Shown here: positions 35,686-46,990 of the stretch, piece by piece
How the letters are laid out: the number at the start of each line of letters is the position of its first letter
Position numbering within the stretch: the stretch's first letter is position 1
Assembly: GCA_023213395.1 (NCBI GenBank)
Contig: CM041465.1
Location: forward strand, 190,595,741-190,659,740
Length of the DNA: 64,000 nt
Source: Cycas panzhihuaensis
Taxonomy: Eukaryota; Cycadophyta
Direction of reading: 5' to 3'
Translations under genes and position numbers: made by a program
Notes under the pieces: generated by a model
What the model was told of the DNA's origin: nothing
Seen by the model: only the letters and a program-made list of their open reading frames with translations
The model's database searches: none

Positions 35686-35924
35686 CACCTAAGGCTCATA
35701 TTCTAGAAAGAGGCATAGGATGGTGAGAGGTGGAAATGGTGTGAGTGTTCATTACTATAGAGAAAGTAATAGAGACTAATGAAATGTATAGATGATGGGG
35801 TACATTTTTTTATGGTAGAATGAAATCTACACTGCAACTTGATTTTGAAAACTTCTATTCGTAGAGTTACTTGAAAGAACTGAGTAGTATTAACCAAAAG
35901 AGATGTCATTCATATTCCTCACCC

Positions 35925-36225
35925 AAAAGGACTAGGCATCTATGAAATTACCCAAAAGGACTGGGTATCAATCATATTACCCAAAAAGGGCTAGGTATTC
36001 AACTCTGTTACCCAAAAGGACTAGGTATTCAAGTCATAAATATCACTATGTTTATCTTCTCATTTAAAAGAACTAAGTGCCTACTATTATCAAAAACTTA
36101 CCTAATACCCATAAACTGGATAGGACTTTCACCTCCAAACAAATGCTATCTACTACCCACAAACTAGATGGGGCTTTATCACCAAATATCCACAAATTGG
36201 ATGGACTTCTAATATACATCTAGTT
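35925..36225. repeat. Two short tandem arrays after F's reverse transcriptase
   Basis: First array (about 35925-36030): four copies of a unit near ACCCAAAAGGACTAGGTATT, 25-30 bases apart. Second array (about 36100-36215): three copies built around ACCCACAAACTGGATGGGAC. Both lie between the broken end of pol and the 3' LTR. Tandem arrays in that place are known in Tat/Ogre-type elements. Confidence 0.8.
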
Positions 36226-36239
36226 ATAGTTTATCTCTC

Positions 36240-37307
36240 ATTAACCAAGTATCAGAGGGAACACTTGGAAGGATTTAAGAATAAATGATACTTTTTTCAT
36301 CTTTGAAAAATAGATCTAAGATCACATAAATGATCAGATCTTTTATGCGAAATGGCAAATATATTATCTAAATAAATAGCAATAATATTACCAATCAGGT
36401 CATGGAAGATATGAACCATAGCTCTTTGATATGTTACACTAGTATTCTTTAATCTGAATAGAATGACTTTGTAAATGAAGGTACCCCAAGGAGTAGTAAA
36501 TGTAATCTTATTGCAGTTATGAGGTGTAATAAAGATCTAATTATATCCTAAAAATCCATCCATAAGAGATATTACCTCAAAACTAGTTGTCTGGTCCCAA
36601 ATCTGATCAAGGAAGGGAAGAGGGAAATTATCTTTGGGACACGTGTCATTAATGTCATAAAAGTCTATGAAAATCTAAATTATACCATTCTTCTTTGCTA
36701 CAAGAACTATGTTAGAGGCCTATCGGGAGTAATTGATGCTCTCAATTAATCTAGCTACTAATAACTTCTCCACTTCTTACTTGATGATAAGAGAGAGACA
36801 TAGATAGATAGGATGTTACTTTTGTCATTTGGGTTTTATACCAGGAATAACAATAATATTATGTTCAACTATTTGGGAGTGAAGGCCTTACATGTCTTTA
36901 TAGTCCCATGCAAAAACTAAGTAGAACTTATAAAAAAGATCCTTAAAATGAGTGATCTCTTGGGGAGTACAACTAGCTCCCAACTTGATGATTTTAAGGG
37001 TATCTTCTATTTCTAAATCTACATTGATAGTTTGTTCCATAAGCATTACATTCCCTTCCTCAAAATAAGGAGAAGCATATTTGACTAAAGAAATAGACCC
37101 TTGGGATTGAGAATGATCATCTATAACCTTAGAAAATCCTAACTTGTGATGTCCATGAGGAAGACCAGGAGATGAACCTACTAAAAGCTCCATGATCACT
37201 TCATCATTCCCAAAATGATCAAGGTGAAAGAGATTGATGAGGCAAAGATTCTTAGATTGAGAAACAAAAGATGGAAGAGGACCAACTAAAGAGTTTGGAT
37301 TAGACAC
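36240..37307 (-). pseudogene. Gypsy reverse transcriptase of element F, truncated
   Basis: The minus-strand frame 37307-36888 leads into the RT with the plant gypsy entry motif (FYKFYLVFAWDYKDM). Further down (36870-36340) are PKDNFPLPFLDQI, LMDGFLGYN, TTPWGTFIYKV and the active-site region YLDNIFAIS, where the second Asp of YLDD reads Asn. A last recognisable part, NPSKCSL, ends near 36260. There the coding sequence stops and tandem repeats begin, so the connection, RNase H and integrase domains are missing. Stops are scattered through the rest. Confidence 0.85.
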
Positions 37308-37510
37308 AAACTCGATAATTGATGTAACTTGAGAAAAGGAGATAAGCTTATCTATGAACTCCTAAATTAAAGAAAAATCTTGAATGAACTCTTGATTATG
37401 CATGCCATAATCAAGGTGAGATAGAGATATCAAGACAAGCAAAGATAGGAGAGGGTCGACATGAGGAAGGGAAAGTAATGAGAGAGTAGAAATGGAATTA
37501 ACTTCCCATA

Positions 37511-37975
37511 CTATAGTGGCGTTCTAAATCTAACTTGACATATATCAACTACCCAAGTATCTTTATCATCTGCTACTAGATCTGGATGTCGATGTAACAA
37601 CATCTTCTTCTCATGCCTATTTAACCATGTCTTAAAGAAAGAGGAATGAGAGAAATATGGAGAAGTAGTAATATGTGAGTCATGTGCAATGATACTTGAA
37701 GAAGTAGTTGCTAAGTGAATGGTCATAGAAGGAACTACTAAATTTTCCCTTAGGGGCAAGCACAAAACCTACAAGAAATAAGTCCAAATAGGATTTGTAT
37801 CAACAAGGTCACTTCGAGATGGTCCTTGATAAGGTAAGATAGAACAAGAAGCCATTTCTTCTTCTAAAATAGAAGAAGAAGGAACTAAAAGAGGATCAAT
37901 CAAATCTGGATGAACAGCAATAGATAAGGAACCTGATGATAAAGGGACAACCCCAACTAAATCCACATCCTTCAC
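37511..37975 (-). pseudogene. Linker region of F pol between protease and RT
   Basis: Two open pieces on the minus strand (37975-37769, 37765-37511), in phase with F's order but without a domain that I recognise. They are rich in Ser, Pro and Leu. I list them as part of the same polyprotein because they lie between protease and RT on the coding strand; spacing alone supports this. Confidence 0.4.
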
Positions 37976-38094
37976 TTCTGGGTGAGTTGAAGGAGCATCA
38001 ATAACAAAGTATTGTCCTAAACCAAGTAACTGAAAGAAATACTCTACAGAGTTAGAAGATTCACCAGATTTTATAAAAGTCTAAATAAGAGGGA

Positions 38095-38560
38095 CCAATT
38101 ATTTAATAGGTTTAGGATTTTGTTTGGCAATCTTGAGTTCTCCCTCATGGATGAACCTGAGTTCACCAAAAAGGGATGAACAAACTATTGTCATTTGGGT
38201 AATCCATGGTCTACCCAAAAGGATATTATACTTTAAGTCCAAGTCAATGATAGTAAGGTCAGTAAGCACTATCTTATCTTCCAATGTGAGTGGAAGAGTA
38301 ACTTGAACCAAGGGCATCTTTTGATTCTTATCATACCCTTAGTAGATCCATTCATATGGATCAAAGACAGAAATCTCTAAATCCTTGACAAGTGAAAGAG
38401 GGATTACATTGACAGATGATCCGTCATCAATGATAACACACTTAATATTATATCATCCTTGATGATCTCAATGTATAATGGCAGAATATCATTCGATGCA
38501 TAGGTGGAACGACTTAGTAAAGTAGCAAGGTCAAAGGAAAAGGTAGAAGTAAGTGAAGAA
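38095..38560 (-). pseudogene. Gypsy aspartic protease of element F
   Basis: On the minus strand VIIDDGSSVNVIPLSLV (about 38440) is the retropepsin active-site region, with DDG in place of DSG, and YNILLGRPWITQM (about 38230) is the second conserved block followed by LRFIHEGELKI. This pairing with LLGRPWI is typical of Tat-type plant gypsy proteases. A frameshift near 38450 separates it from the upstream piece (38616-38404). Confidence 0.8.
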
Positions 38561-39059
38561 GCTACTATGGGAACTCCCAATACATTAAATAAAAGTTGAA
38601 TTGGTTGGGGAAACACTTGAGTAAATCAATAACCAATATGCCTATAGGAATGGTCCTTAATTCATCTACCAAAGAGAAAGTTCCATCCTTTAAACTAGAA
38701 GGAATGGACCTAAACCTGATGGGATTGGGGGTACTAGAGGTAAAGAGTCAGGATTCCTTGCCATCAAATCATTAGATGATTTAGATGGTCCTTCACTCTT
38801 TGAAGTCTCCACCATATTTATGGTTCTCTTAGTATCACCACCTTTAGGAGGTAGATCAGGTTGACTAGTATTTCTTCTTACTTAAATATTTGTGGGAGTG
38901 GTAGTCTTCTTTGATAAATCAGAGCTTGAATGTTGGTCATTATCATCTTGTATTTGCTTCCTTTTTCCTTTATCTTCTTTACTGGTTTTCTTACTATGTT
39001 GAGGCAATGGATCCTTATGGATCGTTTGGTCTTGTGATGATTAAGAAGAACAATTTACT

Positions 39060-41113
39060 TGAGTGTTTGTGTTATGGACTACATTCTAAATAGTTTGGCA
39101 CTCACTTCTATCATGTGCATCATTCTAATAATATGAGCACCACTTCATCTTTCTAGATGAAAGAAGAGGTGGAGGAGGAGCTTTCATCTTCCACTCCTCT
39201 ATCAAGTGAATCACCTTGGTCTCTTGAAAAGATTGAGTAGGAGATGTACCATCAATACATAACTTAGTGTTGATCACACACTCAAGTGATCTAATCAAAG
39301 AAGTAAGATTATCGTATATAGGCTCAAGATGGGTAAAATTTATAGGATGAACTAGATCCTTAGAAGATGTAGGTTTTCTAACCTTCTTAATACCTTCATA
39401 TTTCAAAAGTCTCTAATGCCAAACAATGGTCAACTACTTCTTTATACATTTGAGGACCAAGTTTTAAAACTTCTAAATGTATATGGGGTCTCAACACATT
39501 AGTAAATAGATCAAATAGCAAACTAGGATCATGGTATGAATGGCAAGCGTAAACTTGATCTTAAAATCTCCTAATAAAATCTCTTAAAGTTTCATCATTA
39601 TTTTGTTTAATTGCAAGTAAGGATTTGATGCCTGACTTGAATGGTCTCGCTATATCAAAATAGTTGATGAAAGAGTCAACTAGTTGTTGGAACTAGAGAA
39701 TCAAAGCCGCAGGAAGCTGATTAAACCACTTCAAAGCATCGCCTTGAAGTGATTTTGAAAATAGATGCATCATAACATAATTATATGGAATAAAATTCAT
39801 GTAGGCAAGTGCAAATGGCTATATATAGGAGGTAAGGTCTTGAGATAAATCACTAGAAAACTTAGGTATTTCAAGAAGGAATGGGGACATAGGTGACAAC
39901 AAAACCTCATACAGAAAGGGAAACTTCACATAGTCTAAAGGATCTCGTTGGCTTCAACATAGTAGGGCATTAAGGTAAGGATGATAGATAAGGAATAAAT
40001 AAATACATAGGTTATTATTATTGTGGTTGTTATGAAATACCATGAAGTAAGAGCATAGAAGGAGGAACAAACTACACTGCGAGATTAACCATAGAATTAG
40101 TTTAAGGTATGAGGTTTTATATGAAACTTGAATTATAGGTGTAGAAAGGGTTAGGTTGAGGGTTAGGCCTAAGAATATGTGAAGAAGATATGGGCCTAGA
40201 AGTCCACAACAATTGTGATTGCCCTTCTGAAGTATATGAATGTGGTAATTAAGCATGAAAAATATGTTGCAATGAGGAAATCATATTAGATTCTCTAGGT
40301 GATGGTGGATGAGGCCTAAGACCCTGAGATCCAATAGTATGTGACATATGAAGGGGTACTGAAGTGGTAGAAGAAATAGGGTGTGACAAGGCAATCCTAA
40401 TGGAATAAGACCGAATAGGTCAAAAACTAGGTGAAACCATAATCATTTGACTAGAAGTGGGTATATGGATAAAGCTAGGAATGCCATAAGCAATTGTGGT
40501 AGTGTCACCTCCATGAGTAAGAGGTATGGAATGGGAAGATTATCCTGAACCTGTTGCCTAGGAGAGGGTTAATGAGGTTGTGAATGAGTTGATTTATGAT
40601 CGTCAACTTTTTTCATAAGTGAAGAATGAGGTCATGAAGCAGGCCCAACCACATAGTTTTAGGTGGAGGGTCTACCTCAATTGACTCATAGTCTTCACCT
40701 AAGGGGTCAGTCTAGACATATTGTGGTAAAGATGACATAGTATGAGTCTTTAGCTGAAATGGATCATGATAACCAAGTATGCATAGTGGGGTAGGGATCC
40801 TAGTAAGAAACAGATTAGAAAAAGACAGATGTAATCGAGTAGCAAGTGGTTTTTCCTATAGGAAATAAGGCTCCATAAAAGAAAGATCACTAGGATACTA
40901 CAAAGTATCTAGATATCCTTGCTCCACTAGTATGTTATATAGTTGTGTTGAATCTTTAGGAGGATAAACATATGCATCATATACTTAAAACCCTAAGGAT
41001 TCGACATATGATAATGAAACGTCCTAACCAAGGTGTAATGGGAACATTTGAAAATCAGGTAGAAGGCCTTGAAGTCTCAATGAGTACCTAGGTGTAGGTA
41101 TTATAGTTTCCAT
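39060..41113 (-). pseudogene. Gypsy gag of element F
   Basis: Starts at an ATG at 41113-41111 (METIIPTPRYSLRL), followed by a Pro/Ser-rich region with stops. The conserved gag core lies at about 39990-39400: FNQLPA, then LLAIKQNNDETLRDFIRRF, then the downstream LRPHIHLEVLK block. A zinc-knuckle remnant (WCSYY then NDAHDRSEC) lies near 39130-39075. The ATG is only about 15 bases from the LTR homology and no primer-binding site is seen between them, unlike in the other elements. Confidence 0.75.
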
Positions 41114-41295
41114 AGCTTTACTTGTGGGTATGATGAAAGGTGTGGATGTGAAATAGGATGATAGAATCTACTAACCTACACAACTTGATGAAGGAGTTCT
41201 AAGTTCAGAGCCGTACTTACAATATCCTCAAGATCCTTCTTAGGGACTCCTCTCTTATAATCAGTTCAACTTTTCGAGTTTTACTAAGATGTAGG

Positions 41296-41520
41296 TGTTG
41301 GAATATTGATAATGCACATTTGTTTTATCTTACATACAAGTGGGTTCCACCCTCACCATCATGACTTGTATTATAAATACACAACATAGTGTATCATATT
41401 GAACATTATTGTAAGGATGTTTTGTTAATACAATTTGAGGTACCTTAAGGGTATCATTTGATCCTGTAGAGGTGTTCTATTCTGTTTGCTAATATCTTAT
41501 TGCAAGTCTATTTTCCAACA
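41296..41520 (+). repeat. 5' LTR of element G
   Basis: TGTTGGAATATTGATAATGC to TTTTCCAACA, paired with 44135-44359. It keeps a TATA-like stretch (TATTATAAATACAC at 41370). Confidence 0.93.
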
Positions 41521-41532
41521 TGGTATCAGAGT
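41521..41532 (+). other. Primer-binding site of element G
   Basis: TGGTATCAGAGT, 11 of 12 bases identical to the tRNA-Met complement, immediately following the LTR; the best preserved site in the window. Confidence 0.85.
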
Positions 41533-43002
41533 GCCCAAGTTGAGAGAAGTATTTTTGTTTGGTATTAGCGTTATGATTTGGGAGGTACCATCAAGGGTTG
41601 AAAGCATATTTGAGAGAATAAACATTGAAATTTCTAAAATGTAATGGCAAAATTGAGACAAAATAGTTCATTCTGTAAAATTTGAGTGGTCGTACTATAT
41701 ATTTTAGGGTGAAAGTATGAAAATTGTAGTAGAATTAATTTTGGCCTACTTTTTTTTCGTCACTGTATTTTTAGGATAGATCTACAACCTCAACTTTAAA
41801 GAGACATAACTTTGGCTACAGGTATCCAAATAACCTTAATTTTTTTTTATTATGTGCATTTTTAAATTTTATTTCTAATGGAGGTGGTTTTAGGTTCATC
41901 AGAGTTCAGAATAAAAAGTTATTAGTAGTTTATCAAAAAGTACTATTATAGCACCTAGAAACCCTAATTATGAAATTCTTAAAAGGAGCATAACTTTTGA
42001 TCCAGATATCAAAATTCAATTTTGTATGAATCGTTAGAATCATATTTTAGAGGCTATCATTTCTATACATATTTTATATATTTTTGAGCTATACCTTTTT
42101 TTTAGAAATAAGTTTTTGGGAATTTAAGGATTTCATATTGATATAGTGACATGAATGAGGCAATGGTAATGAAGTGATTGTTTGAGGTTCTCTTATGTAT
42201 GTTGTGCATAGAAAAGTATTTTTACAATGTGAGATGATATTAAGTCATGTTGATGTGAATATATTTGGCACTCTATTAGTGATTTGAGATGCATGATGGT
42301 GATTGTTTAATAATAGTTTGAGTGCTTTCTTACATGTGTTTGTATGAGAGAGCTATTGTGACGAAGACATAGTATGGTAATGAAGTAACAGTGTATGTGT
42401 TTGCATGAATGAGTTGAATGACATATGGCAACTTAGTGCTTCTTGGAATATGATTTACTTGAAGAAGTTTTATGGGCATGATAAGGTAAATTTGAGGATA
42501 AGAAAAATAATGGTTTGAGGCAATGAGGTGCTTGTTGCATGTAAGGTTACATGAAAAGATTGGATATTTGTTGGGCATGTTAAGGGTGAAATTAGGGTTA
42601 TTTTGATGATGGTTTTTCAATTGACTAAATGAAAAGAAGGAAGAGTTTTTTGAAGTTACCTAAATTATAGGGAAACAAACTTTATTAAGTGGTGTTGTAG
42701 CATGAGTTGTGTTTTGAGTAATTAAGTGAAGTATGATGTGTTTTGGCAATTTAATAGTGACATGAGGTATACATGATTCCTGTAAGACGTATGTGGTATT
42801 AGCTTTGATTCTATGGTGAATAAAGTACTTTAGATATTCTTTGTATGTGACTATTTGGCAATATGTGAGATGCATAAGGCAATGATGTGATGATGAAGTC
42901 AGTGATATGAGGGACATGAGACATGAGAAAGTTTGTTAAGATTGATGAGTGAATTTGTTGATTGAAAAAGGGACATAGTATCATAAAATAGTATTTATAA
43001 TC

Positions 43003-43722
43003 ATGGAGGATAATGATATGGTTATGTATGTTCTTGAAACAAATGAGTACTACCTAAGGGATTTGTTTCTTCAAGTACCTAAGTGTAATGGTGAAGACTA
43101 CTTCTTTTGGACAATTAAAATGAGATGTTTATTCATAGCTAGAGATTTGTGGAAGATAGTTACTGATGAATATGATATCCCTAAGGATGAAGAAGAAAAG
43201 GAAATGCTTGAGAAAAAAGATAGAAAGGCATTCATTATGATTCGTGCTACATTCAATGAGGTTGATCTTCCTTCCAAATTCCATTTTTTCATTCTTATGA
43301 TTCTACATGCAAGTAATGCTAAATAAGCTTGGGATTTTCTAAGGGAAGTATTTGAACAATCTCCTAAAGAGACATAACGAATGATTGAAAAGGCAATTAG
43401 AGTCAGTTATGGTTATGGTACATGTATAATGAATGAAGAAAATATCAACAATACTGATGAAACGACATGTTAAGATGAAGAATGTATGAGTACTAATAAA
43501 ATTTCTACTGAATGTAAGGAAATTATGGTTGAATGCATTGATGAGACTACAACTACTAATAAAGATATTGAAAGTGATGAGTTGATGAAGGTTTATATAG
43601 ATGACATGATTATTTCAAGAGAAATTAAATATAAATCTGATGATCCCATAAAGGATGAGTCTTGTATTGATTCAAATCTAAATGATGCTCCTACTTTGAG
43701 CATTGATTCAAAGAGTATCTAG
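43003..43722 (+). pseudogene. Copia gag of element G
   Basis: The frame opens at ATG 43003 and runs 107 codons (43003-43326) to a TAA within the conserved NAK-AWDFL motif, continues in frame to about 43375 (FEQSPKET), and a further open piece runs from 43486 to 43722. The first part has the gag pattern VPKCNGEDYFFWTIKMRCLF, then LWKIV, DRKAFIMIRATF and ASNAK. This corresponds to the DUF4219/UBN2 type gag of plant copia elements. The rest is acidic, Asp/Ser/Thr-rich, without a zinc knuckle. No pol follows. The short VYIDDM string at about 43590 looks like an RT motif but lacks any RT context. Confidence 0.75.
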
Positions 43723-44134
43723 TTGATTAAGATTCCACTCCAAAGGTTGAAGAAATTACTATTGTACATGGTGATCAAGAGTTTATACAAGATAATGATG
43801 ACAAGCAAGTTGTGATCGAAGATGGTTATTTATAGGATCTACATCAAAATCAGACTAGACCAAGCATGATGAAGAATCATAATTTGTACTTGCTAGAGTT
43901 GCTACATCAATATTATCACTACATGATTGAAGATGGAAATTAAACTATAGATATCATCTCACAAAGGCATCAATACAGAATCAGAGAAAAAAATCAAAAT
44001 GAAGACATCATTCTATAGCATAGACATCACTACAAGATTGAAGATAAGGATCAAGTTGAAGACAGCATTCTCAAGATATTTCTAAGAACAAAGTATTGCA
44101 AATACAAATGACCCAAATGTGCATTAAGGGGGAG

Positions 44135-44359
44135 TGTTGGAATATTGATAAGGCACATTTATTTTGTCCCACATGTAAGTGGGTTACACCCTCACCATCA
44201 TGACTTGTATTCTAAATACACAACATAGTGTATCATATTAAACATTATTGTAAGGATATTTTGTTAATACAATTTGAGGTACCTTAAGGGTACTGTTTGA
44301 TCCTATGGAGGTGTTTTGTTCTATTTTCCAATATCTTATTATAGGTCTATTTTCCTATA
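44135..44359 (+). repeat. 3' LTR of element G
   Basis: Second 225-base copy. Its last bases read CCTATA instead of CCAACA. Target duplication GTAGG follows. Confidence 0.92.
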
Positions 44360-44534
44360 GTAGGACAGGGTAAGCTAATGGAAATAATAGTTTATCTTAT
44401 TTGGGTTTCTAGGTTTTTATATTGCTACAAGGCTGCAAAGCCAAGAAAGCAAAATGATATAATCAAGGAAACCATGAGACCAAACTCACATCAATCTTTT
44501 TATTTTTCTTTCTTCATTTTTTATAATAAAATCT

Positions 44535-45025
44535 CAAACAAACACACTAGAAACTATGCATGCAAGTCCATTTTTGTTGTTGTTTTTTCTTTTTTAAATA
44601 AACACACTAGAAATTATGCATGCAAGTTCATTTTTATTGTTTAAACTATGCATTCAAGTCATTTTTTGTTGTTTTTTTAAACAAACACACTAAAAACTAT
44701 GCATGCAAGTCCTTTTTTGTTGCATGCAAGTCCTTTTTGTTGTTTTTTTTAAAACAAACACACTAGAAACTATGCATACAAGTCTTTTTTTGTTGTTTTC
44801 TTTTTTTCTTTTTTCTTTTTTTTTAATAAACACACTAGAAACTATGCATGCAAGTCTTTTTTGTTGTTGTTTTTTTTTTTATAAAACAAACACACTAGAA
44901 ACTATATATACAAGTCTTTTTTTGTTGTTTTTTTTAAACAAACACACTAGATACTATGCATGCAAGTCCTTTTTTTTTGTTTTTTTTAAATAAACACACT
45001 AGAAACTATGTATGTAAGTCCATTT
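44535..45025. repeat. Tandem array of the CATGCA-containing unit, right LTR of F
   Basis: Same unit as at 33596-33915 but with about eight copies of ACACACTAGAAACT, so the two LTRs of one element differ in copy number. Units are separated by T/G-rich runs of 10-40 bases. Confidence 0.9.
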
Positions 45026-46990
45026 TTGTTACATGTAAGAAAAAGGATGGATATACAACTATGAAGTGACTTTCCTACATATAATATACATGATTGATTT
45101 TAAGAGATATGATGCCATGTAAATAAAATCTGAAAATATTCACATAATCTTTATGTAAATTTCTTTTCAAAAGAGATTAATCTACATGCAATACTAGCTA
45201 ATATGCTCTAACCTTGATGCATACAACTAATTCTTTTAAAAATGATGAAATAATGCATAGAAAGAGAGAATCTTAAAGGAAACTACTATTGTTTTATGAT
45301 GATTTTCATACCTTTGAGATGATGGACAAGTCATAAATCTGAACAATAATTATGCATGCAAGATCAACCAAAGGTTCTATCATGGTTAGAGTAGTAAGAG
45401 CTCCAAAAGAAATCCTTGAACCCCATATGAAAGCTAAAAATTAGAAAATACTCCAATCAAGAAACACTATCAACTTTTAATTTTTAAGATACAAGAGCCA
45501 AATTGAAAATAAAAGTGCATGCAATGATAGATATAAGACCAATATTTCTTTCGTATTATAAAGAGTGCCTCAGAATGATAGTTTCCTTTTCACTTGACTA
45601 ACTTTTCCCACACACTTTCCTTCAAAACAAGAGCAAATAAGGAAGCAACAATAATCCAAAGAGGTCAAACAAGAGCCAAATAATACCAAATAAGAATGAC
45701 GATGCAACTGAAATATAGGTTGTTATAAGAGAGTGAGAAGGAGTAGCTAGATGTATGGTGGAGAGATGACCATGCCCCACCCTAGTCTATCCTTAAAGAA
45801 CCCCATAAAGGGTGGACCTTTTAGTATATATTTCAATTCCAAAGTCTAAACAAAAGTCCAAAAATCATTAACCAATGAAAAGAAATGGTTCTAAGTGAAA
45901 ATTACCTTCAAGACTTCATGAAACAAGCTTAAAAGTCAATAAGAAAGATCTTACCAAATCTAAAGAAGTTTGAAGTAAAAATTGATGAAGATCTAAAGAG
46001 ATGAAAGCTCAGACCATCAAGAATTGTGTTGTAGTAGTATAGCAGCAAAACTTCTTTGATATTTCATCCAATAACTTTAGAAAATCAAGTCTCTAAAAAG
46101 TACAGCAGTAGTCCTTAAGCATTCTCCAAGAAGTTCATAAAATCTCTCAATCAAAAAACAAGAATCACTTCTTCCTCTCTAATTCTCAACTTTCTTCACT
46201 TCTATCTATCTCTCTCCATCTCCAAAAACTATGATCAATAATCCCTTTATAAGACTTCTGGGTATCAAGATAATTAAATACCACCAAATCTAGGTAGTGG
46301 CATACAAAATTTTGGTATGCTAGCTGAGTTTTGTATGCATGTAGTAAAAAATTTAGTGATTAGTTAAGAGGCAAAAATAACTCATTAAAAAGGTCAAAAA
46401 ATGATTTTTATTGATAAATTAAGGTATAAATAACTTTATTAACAACGAGAGGGGCCCAAAACATGATGAAAATGATAAACACAAGCCTAAAAATGATAAA
46501 AAAAAAGGTGAAATCAAGGATAAAAAATTTAAAAATCACAAACTTTGAAAGAAGCATGGGGTTAAGTTATTCATAAAGAAAATTTTATCACCATAGTTTA
46601 TGTCATCAGTGGAATGATAGGAATACCTATTACATCATCATTTATTACATTTTATCAATCAATAATCATAGATCATTTCAATAAAACAAGGCCCAATCCA
46701 TCAAGTAGAATCGACATACATCAATCACTACCAATAAAACCATATAATATGCATAAATTTACCAACATAATCTAAATATAACTAAGAAGGCTAAGTTTTG
46801 GTGAAACATGTGGGACTATTTCATCATTATTTTTTCAAATTTAAAGGGGTTATTTTAATATTGTTTAAAGGTTGTTCAAAGGCTATTTAAAGCTGCTATT
46901 GAAGGCTACTTTGAAGATTGTTTCAAGACTATTTTTGAAGCCTATTTTTTGGAAAGTTGTTATAAGGTTGTTTTGAAGATGTAAATTTAT

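Larger units (their letters stand above)
41296..44359 (+). mobile_element. Element G: gag-only copia-type LTR element
   Basis: A 3,064-base plus-strand element with two LTRs of exactly 225 bases and a perfect target duplication GTAGG (41291-41295, 44360-44364). It has a primer-binding site, a 1.48-kb leader, one gag reading frame, and a purine tract AAGGGGGAG (44126-44134). I find no protease, integrase or reverse transcriptase. It therefore matches the class of terminal-repeat elements that keep only gag and depend on another element's pol. By my alignment the LTRs differ at about 26 of 225 positions, mostly transitions. Confidence 0.9.
33083..46808 (-). mobile_element. Element F: Ty3/gypsy (Tat-like) element, partly deleted, split by G
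   Basis: Minus-strand gypsy element with very long LTRs (2,590 bases for the left copy), flanked by a perfect target duplication TGTGG (33078-33082 and 46809-46813). Comparison with D shows that E's leader is continuous once F is removed. Read right to left: 5' LTR (46808-41128, split by G), gag (41113 to about 39060), protease (about 38560-38095), reverse transcriptase (37307 to about 36240), two tandem-repeat arrays (36225-35925), purine tract and 3' LTR. RNase H and integrase are absent, so the copy is defective by deletion as well as by point mutations. Tat-like placement rests on the protease and RT motifs and is tentative. Confidence 0.88.
41128..46808 (-). repeat. 5' LTR of element F, split by G
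   Basis: Two pieces, 41128-41295 and 44365-46808, together matching 33267-35672 of the 3' LTR. The break holds element G with its target duplication. The end next to gag lacks the 184 bases present in the other LTR. Confidence 0.85.

Noticed and set aside
43580-43610. VYIDDM string in element G that looks like an RT active site
   Set aside because: No other RT motif surrounds it and the frame is an acidic gag-tail-like segment; taken as chance.
44378-44993. Two open frames across the right F array (Asn-Lys-His-Thr-Arg repeats)
   Set aside because: They are translations of the tandem repeat; a similar repeat frame occurs in the left LTR at 33685-33876.
33596-45025. Regularly spaced repeats reminiscent of a CRISPR array
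   Set aside because: The units are adjacent tandem copies separated by variable T/G runs rather than unique spacers, lie within LTRs of a gypsy element, and the setting is a plant-type genome.
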